From Streptomyces sp. NBC_00306 (lineage in GTDB: Bacteria > Actinomycetota > Actinomycetes > Streptomycetales > Streptomycetaceae): 64,000 bases of DNA. The DNA lies in contig NZ_CP108032.1 of NCBI RefSeq assembly GCF_036169555.1, positions 620,001 to 684,000 of the forward strand, written 5' to 3'. This document shows, in pieces, positions 1-8,225 of the stretch; position 1 is the stretch's first letter; the number at the start of each line of letters is the position of its first letter. The notes beneath the pieces were generated by a model that was not told where the DNA came from, ran no database searches, and saw only the letters and a list, made by a program, of their open reading frames with translations. Both the position numbers and the translations under genes were made by a program.

Positions 1-503
1 AGCCGCGCCAGGGCCGGGTCCTCGGGGTTCTGCCAGTACGGGAAGGGCCCGGGCCTGTACTTCCAGCCGTCCTCCCCGAGTTCCTGGACCCCCGGGTGCC
101 GGCGCGCGTGGCGCAGGTGGCGAGGTGCGAGGCGCTGCCAGGGCAGCCACGCCTGCCGGGTGGCGATCCAGGCCAGTGCGGGGAGACAGGCCACCGCTGC
201 CCACACCGCCGAGAGGACCCTGCCGGACGAGGTACTCGGCAGGATGCCCAGGAGCCTGTCCAGTTGCCCACTGGCGGAATACGCGGTCACCGCGGCGGCG
301 GCGAGCACCATCATCGCCTGCTCGATCCGGTGACCTCCACGGCAGCGCGCGCAACGCGGTACACGGATGCCGGTCCTGTGCCATCTGGTGCGGACACCGA
401 GAGTCCAGGTCGGACTGCTGTCGACGTCCCGGTGCATCCCGATGACACGATCGTGCTGCGGTGCCGCCGCTTCACTCCCGCAGAACCAGCACTCTCGTGC
501 CAT
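1..503 (-). CDS. zinc-ribbon membrane protein, partial (C-terminus off window)
   Basis: Reading the minus strand from an ATG at 501-503, the frame stays open to the window edge. An AGGGG ribosome-binding site lies just upstream. The protein begins MARECWFCG and has two CxxC pairs (Cys5/Cys8 and Cys51/Cys54), a typical zinc-ribbon layout. Hydrophobic stretches follow at about residues 61-75 and 93-111, then a basic segment and a proline/tryptophan-rich tail. This suggests a small cytoplasmic zinc ribbon on a membrane anchor. I do not recognise a named family. The C-terminus is missing, so length cannot be compared. Codon use is normal for the window. Confidence 0.72.
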   Translation of the reverse strand, partial: MARECWFCGSEAAAPQHDRVIGMHRDVDSSPTWTLGVRTRWHRTGIRVPRCARCRGGHRIEQAMMVLAAAAVTAYSASGQLDRLLGILPSTSSGRVLSAVWAAVACLPALAWIATRQAWLPWQRLAPRHLRHARRHPGVQELGEDGWKYRPGPFPYWQNPEDPALAR

Positions 504-645
504 GAGCATCCCCTGTGAACCGCGCCGCCTCCGCCGGACCGAATCGACCCTAGCTGTCGGCACGTGACCGTGGGAGTCCATCCGTCACGGAATGCGCGGA
601 GAGCGCAGGGGGAGCGTCGTCCGTCGACGCGCTGCTGACCGCCCC

Positions 646-951
646 TCAGTCCTTCGGCCCGTCGGCCGGTGCCCTCAGCAGCCGGTCCAGCTCCCTCCCG
701 GCCTCGTCGTACCCGGCGTCGGAGATCCGTTGCAGCTCGCGCAGGTCGCCGGCTGCGGCCGCGCGCCGCGTGAGCAGGAACCCGGCCCGCAGGGATCCCT
801 CGTCCAGCAGTTCGCTCAGCTCCCCGACGTCACCGGTCGCGTCGGCGAGATCGGCCAGCCGGTCCAGAGCGGTTTCGCTGCCCTCGTCGGCCAGCTCGCG
901 CAGGGTCTCCCGGTCGACGTCGGTGTTCCTGTTCGTGTTCGTGTTCGGCAT
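646..951 (-). CDS. small helical protein of unknown function, divergent from MerR gene
   Basis: A 101-residue protein starting ATG at 949-951. After an Asn/Thr-rich N-terminus it is almost wholly amphipathic helix, with repeated Leu-Ala-Asp helices resembling short TPR/HEAT-like hairpins. It has no signal peptide, membrane segment or catalytic motif. The first ten residues are encoded by an in-frame GTGTTC hexanucleotide repeat at 923-946, so changes in copy number would alter length but not frame. It diverges from the MerR gene with 54 bases between starts and shares its candidate operator, so it may be a target of that regulator (inference). Confidence 0.7.
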   Translation of the reverse strand: MPNTNTNRNTDVDRETLRELADEGSETALDRLADLADATGDVGELSELLDEGSLRAGFLLTRRAAAAGDLRELQRISDAGYDEAGRELDRLLRAPADGPKD

Positions 952-965
952 GACGCCATGCTGCA

Positions 966-986
966 ACCCTGCCCCGGGGGAAAGGT
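966..986. promoter_or_regulatory. candidate MerR-type operator
   Basis: An imperfect dyad, ACCCTGCCCC facing GGGGAAAGGT, lies in the short gap between the divergent small protein and the MerR gene. MerR-family operators are dyads of this GC-rich form placed in stretched promoter spacers. No clear -35/-10 pair is visible, so the assignment rests on position and symmetry. Confidence 0.4.
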
Positions 987-1005
987 CAAGTGCGACGATG
1001 GCCGG

Positions 1006-1737
1006 GTGATCACCATCGGGCAGCTGGCCAAGTACGTCGGCGTGTCGACCAAGACCATCCGCGTCTACCACGACAAGGGGCTGCTCCCCGAGCCCGCCCG
1101 CGACGCGTCCGGCTACCGACGCTACGGCGCGGACGATGCCATCGATCTGATCAAGATCCGCACTCTCACCGAAGCCGGTGTCCCCCTGGCCCGTATCCGC
1201 GACCTGCGATCGGCGACCGACGAGGAGTTCCAGCAGGCCCTGCGCGAGATCGACGATGCGCTCACCACCCGCATCGACGCCCTGCGGGCGACGCGGGGGC
1301 GCCTGCACCGGCTCGCCGCCGGGCGATTGGGCTCGCTCCCCGCCGAGGTCGGCGCCCATCTGGAACGCCTGGCCCGCTGGGGATTCACTCCCCGATGGGT
1401 CGATCTGCAACGCGACCTGTGGATCCTCGTGTTCGCCACACACCCGGACGACGCCACCGCACTGTTCCAGGACCAAGCCGAGACCCTGGCCGATCCCGCG
1501 CTGCGGCAGCTCTTCCTCGCCTACGACAGTGCGCACGACCTCGACGCCGACGACCCCCGCCTCGACGACCTGGCCCGCCGGATCGCCGAGGCGACGCGCC
1601 AGCGCTACGGTCCCGGCGAGATGCCCGAACTGGGTACGGCCTCCGAGATCCCGGGCCTCATCCAGAGCACGGTCAACGCCGCCTCCCCGGCATGGCAGCG
1701 ACTCGACACGCTCATTCGCCGGCAACTGGACGCGTGA
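1006..1737 (+). CDS. MerR-family transcriptional regulator
   Basis: A 243-residue protein with an N-terminal MerR winged helix (ITIGQLAKYVGVSTKTIR, then the HDKGLLPEP wing) and a long helical linker at about residues 80-125. The C-terminal 120-residue helical region has no cysteine or other metal-site pattern, so the effector is not obvious. Start: the GTG at 1006 places the HTH at the very N-terminus, as usual in the family; the frame is open further upstream but lacks coding character. The next gene, a convergent formaldehyde-type dehydrogenase, lies beyond a terminator. MerR proteins such as AdhR/NmlR do control aldehyde dehydrogenases, but nothing here shows that link. Confidence 0.85.
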   Translation: MITIGQLAKYVGVSTKTIRVYHDKGLLPEPARDASGYRRYGADDAIDLIKIRTLTEAGVPLARIRDLRSATDEEFQQALREIDDALTTRIDALRATRGRLHRLAAGRLGSLPAEVGAHLERLARWGFTPRWVDLQRDLWILVFATHPDDATALFQDQAETLADPALRQLFLAYDSAHDLDADDPRLDDLARRIAEATRQRYGPGEMPELGTASEIPGLIQSTVNAASPAWQRLDTLIRRQLDA

Positions 1738-1794
1738 GTCACGCCTGGGCCTCGGCCGGAGCGGCCGGCCATGCCGGGGGGCGCACCGCGTGCG

Positions 1795-1828
1795 GCGGGC
1801 CGCGGGCATTCAACGGCCCGCGGCCCGC
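1795..1828. terminator. bidirectional hairpin terminator
   Basis: A perfect 13-bp stem (GCGGGCCGCGGGC with its complement) around an 8-base loop lies between the convergent MerR and dehydrogenase genes. There is no T-run, which is usual for Streptomyces terminators. Confidence 0.65.
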
Positions 1829-1838
1829 GCTGCGGTGC

Positions 1839-2972
1839 CTACGGGTGCAGCACCACCTTGGTGTAGCCCTCGACCCGCTGGTCGAACTTCTCGTACGCCG
1901 AAGGCGCCTGGTCCAGGGGCAGTTCGTGGGAGACGACGAAGCTGGGCTCCGCCCTGCCTTCGATGATCATGTCGCGCAGGAAGCGGTTGTAGCGCTTCAC
2001 GTTGCACTGCCCCGTACCCATCCGCAGACCCTTCTCGAAGAGCCTGCCGACCGACACGAGAAGCATGCCCTTCTTGGAGTCCTCGTCGGGGCCTCCGGGG
2101 TCGGCTGGGACGTACAGACCCGGGACTCCGAGTGCACCGGTGGCCCGGACCGTGCCGACGAGCGAGTTCAGGACGGTCGCCGGTTCCTCGCGGTCCGTGC
2201 CCTGTGCCGTCGCCTGGTAGCCGACGGCGTCGACACCCTTGTCCGTGCCGACGCCTCCGGTCTGGTCCTTGATCTGCTCGATCGGGTCGCCCTCGGCGAA
2301 GTTGACCGGCACCGCGCCTATCTCCTCGGCCTTCGCCAGACGCTCGGCGACCCGGTCCACGACGAATACCTTCTTCGCGCCGCGCAGCATGGCCGAATAG
2401 GCGGCCATGAGCCCGACCGGACCGCCGCCGTACACCGCGACGCTTTCGCCGGGACGGACCTGGGCGAGTTCGCAGCCGTGGTAGCCGGTGGGAAAGATGT
2501 CGGCGAGCAGAATGAAATCGCGCTCGTGCTCCTCACCCGGCGGCAATTTCAGGCAGTTGAAGTCGGCGTAGGGGACGCGGAGGTATTCCGCCTGGCCGCC
2601 GGTCCAGGGGCCCATGGCGACGTATCCATAAGCACCGCCCGCGAAACCGGGATTGACGGTCAGACAGTAACCGGTGTATCCGTCGATGCAGTTGGTGCAG
2701 AACCCGCAGGCGACATTGAAGGGCATGACCACACGGTCGCCCTCCTCGAGAGAGGTGACTCCCGGACCGCAGTCCTCGATGATCCCCATGTTCTCGTGGC
2801 CGAAGACGATGCCGGGCTCGGCAGCGGTACGGCCCTCGTACATGTGCAGATCGGAGCCGCATATGGCGGTGGAGGTGATCCTGACGATCACATCGTTGGG
2901 ATGCTGAATACTGGGCTTTTCAACATCTTCGACCGCTACGCTGAACGGTCCCTGATAAACGACTGCCTTCAT
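1839..2972 (-). CDS. zinc-dependent dehydrogenase, glutathione-independent formaldehyde dehydrogenase type
   Basis: A 377-residue medium-chain dehydrogenase. Visible features are the catalytic zinc region ICGSDLH and GHENMG, the structural-zinc cysteine cluster CGFCTNC, and the Rossmann loop YGGGPVGLMAA near residue 185. The insertion around the structural zinc (PFNVACGFC, then FAGGAYGY) is typical of glutathione-independent formaldehyde dehydrogenases, which oxidise formaldehyde or other short aldehydes with NAD in the cytoplasm. An ATG at 2970-2972 is preferred because AGCGAGG lies about 10 bases upstream; a GTG three codons earlier would overlap that site. The gene is monocistronic and ends at a hairpin shared with the MerR gene. 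Exact substrate is uncertain. Confidence 0.88.
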   Translation of the reverse strand: MKAVVYQGPFSVAVEDVEKPSIQHPNDVIVRITSTAICGSDLHMYEGRTAAEPGIVFGHENMGIIEDCGPGVTSLEEGDRVVMPFNVACGFCTNCIDGYTGYCLTVNPGFAGGAYGYVAMGPWTGGQAEYLRVPYADFNCLKLPPGEEHERDFILLADIFPTGYHGCELAQVRPGESVAVYGGGPVGLMAAYSAMLRGAKKVFVVDRVAERLAKAEEIGAVPVNFAEGDPIEQIKDQTGGVGTDKGVDAVGYQATAQGTDREEPATVLNSLVGTVRATGALGVPGLYVPADPGGPDEDSKKGMLLVSVGRLFEKGLRMGTGQCNVKRYNRFLRDMIIEGRAEPSFVVSHELPLDQAPSAYEKFDQRVEGYTKVVLHP

Positions 2973-3125
2973 GGCTGCCACCTCGCTTCGACCGGTTCTC
3001 GGTTCCCCCCGACTTCCCCACGTGACCTATTTCTCATGATTCTCCCGACTGCACGATCGGACAAGCCGGTAGCCTCGGCACATTCGATCGGATTTCTGCC
3101 GAGACAGTGAGATGGAGGGCCCAAG

Positions 3126-3317
3126 GTGTCAGCACAGCGACTCGGAACCCTGCTCGTCCCCGTACCCGGGCTCTCAGGCACCGTGTACCCGCCGGGAACG
3201 ACCGTGACTGTCCGCGGTCGCGGCGCGACAGTCGATGCCTTTGTCGACGGCGACTGGCTTCCCATGTCGTGGTGGGAATTCTCCGACGGTCTCCGCGAGG
3301 ACATCGCGGACCGCTGA
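3126..3317 (+). CDS. small conserved-looking protein, unknown function
   Basis: A 63-residue protein beginning with GTG at 3126, with GGAGGG six bases upstream. It has a compact beta-rich look (LLVPVPGLSGTVYPPGTTVTV) and a Trp-rich end, DWLPMSWWEF. It has no signal peptide or membrane span. Third-position GC is coding-like. It diverges from the dehydrogenase gene. I do not recognise a family. Confidence 0.62.
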   Translation: MSAQRLGTLLVPVPGLSGTVYPPGTTVTVRGRGATVDAFVDGDWLPMSWWEFSDGLREDIADR

Positions 3318-3751
3318 TCCCCCGTGGCAGCCGGTGCCTCCGCAGAGGACGGGCCCCTGAGGAGCACCCCGCCCGTCACCCGACGATCAGCACGATGATC
3401 GCGCGCCGAGTCCGCGCCCCGCGCCGGCCGTGATCACCGAGCCCCACCCTTCGCGGTCGCCCTGTCACGGACAGCCTCCGCGTGTCGAACCGGTCCGGTG
3501 GGCCTGATCCACGACGGCGGCCCCGCACGGGCGTGGACCTGGGGTACCACCCCGGGCCCAGAGAAGGATTCCCGCCCGGCCGTGGCCACACCAGGCCGTC
3601 GGTCCCGCCGTCGCGCAGCCGCTCGGAAAGAGGCGGCGGCCACGAACCCGGACCGAGTCCATGGCGTGCCCGCCGCCTCACCTCATGCCGTACTGACTCA
3701 TGTCGTACGCATCCGCCGACCACCCGTCCGCGAGGCCGGCAATCCGTTCCT
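3318..3751. other. 434-base gap with no supported gene
   Basis: Lies between the 63-residue protein and the end of the hydroxylase gene. Short open frames occur on both strands, but none has a ribosome-binding site with a plausible protein. No iron box or long inverted repeat is seen. It may be the decayed left edge of the siderophore locus. Confidence 0.5.
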
Positions 3752-5092
3752 TCAGCTGATGCCGTTCGCCACCCGTCCCCTCGTCATGCGCCGGGCGACG
3801 AGTGACGCGCGGATCTCTCCGGCGCGCACCGCCGTGTTCGACAGCAGCGTCGACGTGATGCCGTGCGTGTGCTCCGTGCCGCCCTGGAGGTAGATGTCGG
3901 AGGCGACGCCCGGCAGTGTGGCGACCCGGTGGTCCCTGCCCACCAGGAGGGCGTCCTCCTCGTCGCGCATGCAGAGCTTGCTGATGTCCCCAAACCGCTC
4001 GCCGATGCCGCGCGGTTGATAGCCCGTCGCGTGGACGAGCAAGTCGGCCGTGAGCACGTCCCGGTCGCCGGTCGGCAGGTACTCCACCGTGATGTCGAGC
4101 CGGTCGTCGCTCGTCTCGACCTCCCGGATGCGGGAGACGTTGAGCATCCGCAGCCGCTCACAGCCCTGGACCTTCTCCTGGTACATCGTTCTGGACAGGG
4201 CCTCGATGAGATCCATGTCCACGACGGAGTAGTTGGTCCCGCGGTGGTAGTCGAAGAGCGCCTGCTTCACGTCCCGCGGCGCCTGGTAGTAGATGTCGAC
4301 CGCCTCGGGGTCGAAGATCCGGTTGGCGAAGGGGCTGTCGTCGGCCGGGGTGTAGCCGTACTTGGCGAAGACGGAGCAGATCTCGGCGGCCGGGAAGCTG
4401 CGGTGGAGATAGTCGACCGCCTCGGCGGCGCTCTGTCCGGCACCGAGGACGACGGCCCGGCGTACGGGGGTTCCCTCGCCGACGAGTTGGGCCACGCGCG
4501 GCATCAACTCGCTGTTGTGCCAGACGCGGTCGGACAGCACAGTCCCCGGCGGGAGGTGAGGCTCCATGCCGGTCGCGATGACCAGATTGTGCGCCCTGCG
4601 CACGATCGGCCGCTGCGGGTCCGCCGGGTTGCGGCCGGTGACCTCGAACCAGCGGACCTCGCCGTCCTCGGTCACGGGCTTCACCGAGACGACCTCCGTC
4701 GCGTACTCCACCAGGCCGGAGACGCGGGCAGCGGCCCACTCGAAGTAGTCGTGGAACTCGATGCGGAGCGGGAAGAGCGTCTTCTGGTTGAGGAAGTCGA
4801 CCAACCGTTCCCGCTCCCGCAGGTAGCACAGGAAGCTGAAGTCGCTGGTGGGGTCACGCATCGTCACCAGGTCCTTGAGGAACGACACCTGCATCGTGGC
4901 GTCGTCGATGAGCATGCCCCGGTGCCAGCCGAAGCGGGGCTGCTTCTCGAGGAACGTCGCCTCGAGCCTGTCCTCTTCGGATACTTGTGCGTTGTACTCC
5001 TGGATCGCTATCGCGAGAGCAAGATTCGACGGACCGAACCCAATGCCCAGAACGTCGTGGATGGTGCCCGGCCCACTCTGCAGTGTGTTCAC
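3752..5092 (-). CDS. L-ornithine N5-monooxygenase (siderophore hydroxylase)
   Basis: A 446-residue flavin- and NADPH-dependent hydroxylase of the lysine/ornithine N-monooxygenase family. It converts ornithine to N5-hydroxyornithine, the hydroxamate precursor. The FAD loop GIGFGPSN is at residues 16-23, the NADPH loop LGAGQSA near 218, and the family motif ATGYQPR near 356. Length is normal. Start: GTG at 5092, with GGGAGG ten bases upstream; an overlapping ATG is out of frame and hits a stop at once. It is transcribed divergently from the formyltransferase, and one iron box at 5128-5146 lies between them, so both should be repressed when iron is plentiful. This is the only N-hydroxylase in the locus and so must supply every hydroxyornithine in the product. 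Confidence 0.95.
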   Translation of the reverse strand: MNTLQSGPGTIHDVLGIGFGPSNLALAIAIQEYNAQVSEEDRLEATFLEKQPRFGWHRGMLIDDATMQVSFLKDLVTMRDPTSDFSFLCYLRERERLVDFLNQKTLFPLRIEFHDYFEWAAARVSGLVEYATEVVSVKPVTEDGEVRWFEVTGRNPADPQRPIVRRAHNLVIATGMEPHLPPGTVLSDRVWHNSELMPRVAQLVGEGTPVRRAVVLGAGQSAAEAVDYLHRSFPAAEICSVFAKYGYTPADDSPFANRIFDPEAVDIYYQAPRDVKQALFDYHRGTNYSVVDMDLIEALSRTMYQEKVQGCERLRMLNVSRIREVETSDDRLDITVEYLPTGDRDVLTADLLVHATGYQPRGIGERFGDISKLCMRDEEDALLVGRDHRVATLPGVASDIYLQGGTEHTHGITSTLLSNTAVRAGEIRASLVARRMTRGRVANGIS

Positions 5093-5127
5093 CGCGTCAT
5101 CGCCTCCCTAAGCACGCACATGTTAGA

Positions 5128-5146
5128 TAAGGTTAGCCTTACCTTG
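5128..5146. promoter_or_regulatory. DmdR/IdeR-type iron box (shared by hydroxylase and formyltransferase)
   Basis: TAAGGTTAGCCTTACCTTG is a near-perfect 19-bp match to the actinobacterial DtxR/IdeR/DmdR consensus TTAGGTTAGGCTCACCTAA and strongly palindromic. It sits 36 bases from the hydroxylase start and 22 bases from the formyltransferase start, in an AT-rich island fitting a divergent promoter. Confidence 0.9.
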
Positions 5147-5167
5147 CAATGTCTGAGGAGGATTCAC

Positions 5168-6115
5168 ATGCGGGTCGTCATGTTCGGCTATCAGACCTGG
5201 GGCCACCGCACGCTGCAGGCTCTGCTGGACTCCGAACACGAAGTGGTCCTCGTCGTCACCCACCCCAAGAGCGAGCACGCCTACGAGAAGATCTGGGACG
5301 ACTCCGTCGCGGACCTGGCCGAGAAGCACGGCGTGCCGGTCCTGCTGCGCAACCGCCCCGGGGACGACGAACTGCTCAGCGCTCTCAGGGACGTCGAGCC
5401 CGACATCATCGTGGCCAACAACTGGCGGACCTGGCTGCCACCGGAGATCTTCGACCTGCCGCCGCACGGCACGCTCAACGTCCACGACTCGCTGCTGCCC
5501 ACGTACGCGGGCTTCTCGCCGCTGATCTGGGCGCTGATCAACGGCGAGCCGGAGGTGGGTGTCACGGCCCATCGCATGGACGGTGAGCTCGACATGGGCG
5601 ACATCGTGCTCCAGCGTTCGGTGTCCGTCGGACCCGAGGACACCGCAACGGACCTGTTCCGCAAGACGGTTGACCTCATCGGACCGATCGTCCACGACGC
5701 GCTCGACCACATCGCCGCCGGCACGGCGGTGTGGACGCCGCAGGACCGCTCGAAGTCCACCTTCTTCCACAAGCGTTCCGTGGAGGACAGCAGGATCGAT
5801 TGGAGCTGGCCGGCGGAGGATCTGGAGAGGTTCGTCCGCGCGCAGTCGGACCCCTACCCCAACGCCTTCACCCACCACCGTGGACAGCGGCTGCGCGTCG
5901 TCTCCGCGGCGGTGTCGGAAGGGCGCTACGGAGGCACCCCGGGGCGGATCTTCATACGCGAGGGGGACGGCATCGTCATCGTCGCCGGTGCGGACGCCCG
6001 TACCGGACGCAACCACGGCCTCCTGCTGAAGCGGGTGCGGACCGAGGACGGCACCGAACTCGCCGCCACCGACTACTTCCGCACGATGGGCGGCTATCTG
6101 ACGGACCGTCCGTGA
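5168..6115 (+). CDS. N5-hydroxyornithine formyltransferase (methionyl-tRNA formyltransferase-like)
   Basis: A 315-residue protein with the formyltransferase fold. The catalytic triad of the family (Asn, His, Asp) is visible in LNVHDSLLP near residue 104 and AHRMDGELDMGD near 138. A C-terminal FMT-like domain follows from about residue 215. Homologues in hydroxamate siderophore loci (CchA type) transfer formyl from N10-formyl-tetrahydrofolate to N5-hydroxyornithine, giving the formyl-hydroxamate block loaded by the first synthetase module. Start: ATG at 5168 with GAGGAGG six bases upstream; the frame is open much further upstream but is antisense to the hydroxylase there. Iron-box controlled. 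Confidence 0.92.
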   Translation: MRVVMFGYQTWGHRTLQALLDSEHEVVLVVTHPKSEHAYEKIWDDSVADLAEKHGVPVLLRNRPGDDELLSALRDVEPDIIVANNWRTWLPPEIFDLPPHGTLNVHDSLLPTYAGFSPLIWALINGEPEVGVTAHRMDGELDMGDIVLQRSVSVGPEDTATDLFRKTVDLIGPIVHDALDHIAAGTAVWTPQDRSKSTFFHKRSVEDSRIDWSWPAEDLERFVRAQSDPYPNAFTHHRGQRLRVVSAAVSEGRYGGTPGRIFIREGDGIVIVAGADARTGRNHGLLLKRVRTEDGTELAATDYFRTMGGYLTDRP

Positions 6116-6164
6116 TGGATCCCGTGTGACGACCGGAGGCCGTGACGGGCCGTCCTGACGTCAT

Positions 6165-6206
6165 CGGCCCGGCGGGAGCGGGCACCCACCCGTTCCCGCC
6201 GGGCCG
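6165..6206. terminator. bidirectional hairpin terminator
   Basis: A perfect 13-bp stem (CGGCCCGGCGGGA and its complement) with a 16-base loop separates the convergent formyltransferase and importer ATPase genes. Confidence 0.65.
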
Positions 6207-6230
6207 TTCGTCTCCCCGGCCGCTCGTGCG

Positions 6231-7154
6231 TCAGCCGGCGGATCCGGTGACGGCGACCGCGCCGGCGCCGGCGCCGGCCTCATCGACCGCGTGGGCATCG
6301 GCATCGACATCGACATCGGCCGGAGGGACCGCGTCCGCGACCTCGTGGTGGCGCCCCATGGGAATGATCATCGGGGTGCCGCTGACCGGGTCCTTGGCCA
6401 CCTGACAGCGCAATCCGAAGACGTCCTCGACCGTGGTCGCGGTGATGACGTCCCCCGGCGCACCCTCGGCCACGATCCGCCCCTTCTTCATGGCGATGAC
6501 GTGATCGGCGTACCGGCAGGCCTGGTTGAGGTCGTGGAGGACCATGACCACCGTGCGGTTCTGATGCCGGTTGAGGTCGGTGACCAGGTCCAGCACATCG
6601 ATCTGGTGCGCGAGGTCGAGGTACGTCGTCGGCTCGTCGAGCAGCATCACCGGCGTCCCCTGCGCCACCGCCATCGCGATCCAGGCGCGCTGCCGCTGTC
6701 CGCCGGAGAGTTCGTCGACGGGACGGTCGGCGAGATCCGCCATCGACGTGGCGCGCAGGGCGTCGTGGACGGCCTGCTCGTCCGACCGGCTCCACTGCCG
6801 CCACCAGGTCTGGTGCGGTGAACGGCCCCGCCCCACCAGGTCGATGACCGTCAGTCCCTCCGGCGCGACCGGTGACTGCGGCAGAATGCCGAGCCGCTGG
6901 GCCAGTTCCCGGGTGGGGATGGACTGCACGGCGCGGCCGTCGAGATGGACGGAGCCGGCCTTCGGCGCCAGCAGCCTTGCCAGGGCGCGCAACAGGGTTG
7001 ACTTGCCGCACGCGTTCGCCCCGACGATCGCCGTGACCCGGCCGGGCGGTATCACCACATCGAGGCCGTCGACGACGACCCGGCTCTCGTACGCCAGCCG
7101 CAGGCCTTCGGCCCGCAGATCGGGGCCCGCGGGGTCCACAGACTTCGATGACAC
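6231..7154 (-). CDS. ferric-siderophore ABC importer, ATPase subunit
   Basis: A 307-residue FecE/FepC-type ATPase. It has a Walker A GANACGKST (the Cys is unusual but the GKST core is intact), signature LSGGQRQR, Walker B MLLDEPTTYLD and switch histidine VLHDLNQ. It powers the two FecCD permeases encoded just upstream. Start: GTG at 7154, nine bases after an AGGAGG that overlaps the permease stop; an ATG-like start 33 bases earlier would lie inside the permease gene with no binding site. The last 35 residues are an Asp/Ala/Gly-rich tail encoded by short repeats (GCGCCG and GACATC units), absent from ordinary FecE proteins and probably disordered. Confidence 0.93.
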   Translation of the reverse strand: MSSKSVDPAGPDLRAEGLRLAYESRVVVDGLDVVIPPGRVTAIVGANACGKSTLLRALARLLAPKAGSVHLDGRAVQSIPTRELAQRLGILPQSPVAPEGLTVIDLVGRGRSPHQTWWRQWSRSDEQAVHDALRATSMADLADRPVDELSGGQRQRAWIAMAVAQGTPVMLLDEPTTYLDLAHQIDVLDLVTDLNRHQNRTVVMVLHDLNQACRYADHVIAMKKGRIVAEGAPGDVITATTVEDVFGLRCQVAKDPVSGTPMIIPMGRHHEVADAVPPADVDVDADAHAVDEAGAGAGAVAVTGSAG

Positions 7155-7158
7155 GTGT

Positions 7159-8223
7159 TCAGCCTCCTGAGCCGGCGCGGTTGGCACGGACGAGCAGCCA
7201 CAACAGGACGGGAGCGCCCAGCACTCCCGTGACGATCCCGACCGGAAGCTCCGTTCCGGAGATCAGCTTCCGCGCGATCAGGTCCGAAACGAGCACCGCC
7301 AGCGCTCCGGTGAGCCCGGAGGCCACCGGTGGCGGCCAGGCAGTACGCGCCAGACGCTGGGCGATCTGGGGTGCGGCGAGCGCCACGAACGCGACGGGGC
7401 CGGCCGCGGCGGTGCCGAACGCCACCAGTCCGACTCCCGCGAGCAGGACGGCCAAGCGGACCGGCTGCACACGCGTGCCGAGGCCTCGGGCGACGTCGTC
7501 GCCGAGCTGGAGCGTGCGCATCAGCCGGCCGAGCAGCAGCGCCGTGGGGACCAGAACCGCCATGGCGGCGGCCAGCGGGCCGACCTGGTCCCAGCCGCGG
7601 CCGTTGAGATTGCCGACGAGCCAGCCGAGCGCGGCCTGCGCCTGGAACCGCTCGCCGCGGGCCATCAGGTAGTCCGTGGCACTGGTGCAGATCCAGGCGA
7701 TGCCGATGCCGACGAGAACGATGCGGTAGCCCGTCGTGCCGCGCTTCCAGGCGAGGACGTACACCAGCAGCGCCGCGGTCAACGCCCCGATCAGGCCGAG
7801 CGCCTGGGTGCTCAGCCCTCCGTCCCAGCCGAGCACGATGCCGGCGACCACGGCGGCGCCCGCGCCCTGGGTGATGCCGATCATGTCCGGGCTGGCCAGG
7901 GGGTTGAGTGTCATCGTCTGGAACAGCGCTCCGGAGACACCGAAGGCGAACCCGACGAGCAGACCGGCCACGGCGCGTGGCAGCCGCAGTTCCTGGACGA
8001 TGAGCTGGGTGCCGGGATCCGCCGTACCGAGCAGGGCCCGTACGACGTCCATGAACGAGTACGGGATGTCCCCGATCGTCATGCCCAGGCAGAACACCAG
8101 GAAGGTGGCGACGGCGAGTAGGCCGCTCACCCACATCAGGCGCGGCCGCAGCACTCCGGAGACGGGCGGGACGCCGAGCCGGAAGGTGACCCGGCCGGGG
8201 GTGCGGGACAGCAGATCGGTCAT
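7159..8223 (-). CDS. ferric-siderophore ABC importer, FecCD permease 2
   Basis: A 354-residue FecCD/BtuC-type permease with about nine to ten hydrophobic segments and the family motif GALFQTMTLNPLASPDMIGITQ near residue 95. It forms the membrane channel with the neighbouring permease for a ferric hydroxamate delivered by a lipoprotein receptor. ATG at 8221-8223 follows the stop of the upstream permease by two bases, so the two genes are translationally coupled. The ATPase gene begins five bases beyond its stop. Confidence 0.93.
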   Translation of the reverse strand: MTDLLSRTPGRVTFRLGVPPVSGVLRPRLMWVSGLLAVATFLVFCLGMTIGDIPYSFMDVVRALLGTADPGTQLIVQELRLPRAVAGLLVGFAFGVSGALFQTMTLNPLASPDMIGITQGAGAAVVAGIVLGWDGGLSTQALGLIGALTAALLVYVLAWKRGTTGYRIVLVGIGIAWICTSATDYLMARGERFQAQAALGWLVGNLNGRGWDQVGPLAAAMAVLVPTALLLGRLMRTLQLGDDVARGLGTRVQPVRLAVLLAGVGLVAFGTAAAGPVAFVALAAPQIAQRLARTAWPPPVASGLTGALAVLVSDLIARKLISGTELPVGIVTGVLGAPVLLWLLVRANRAGSGG

Positions 8224-8225
8224 GC

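Noticed and set aside
1839..2972. Control of the dehydrogenase by the neighbouring MerR regulator
   Set aside because: The genes are convergent and separated by a hairpin; no MerR-like dyad was seen upstream of the dehydrogenase.
3863..5167. Upstream extension of the formyltransferase frame
   Set aside because: It is antisense to the hydroxylase and crosses the iron-box promoter; the ATG at 5168 has GAGGAGG and begins the family N-terminus.
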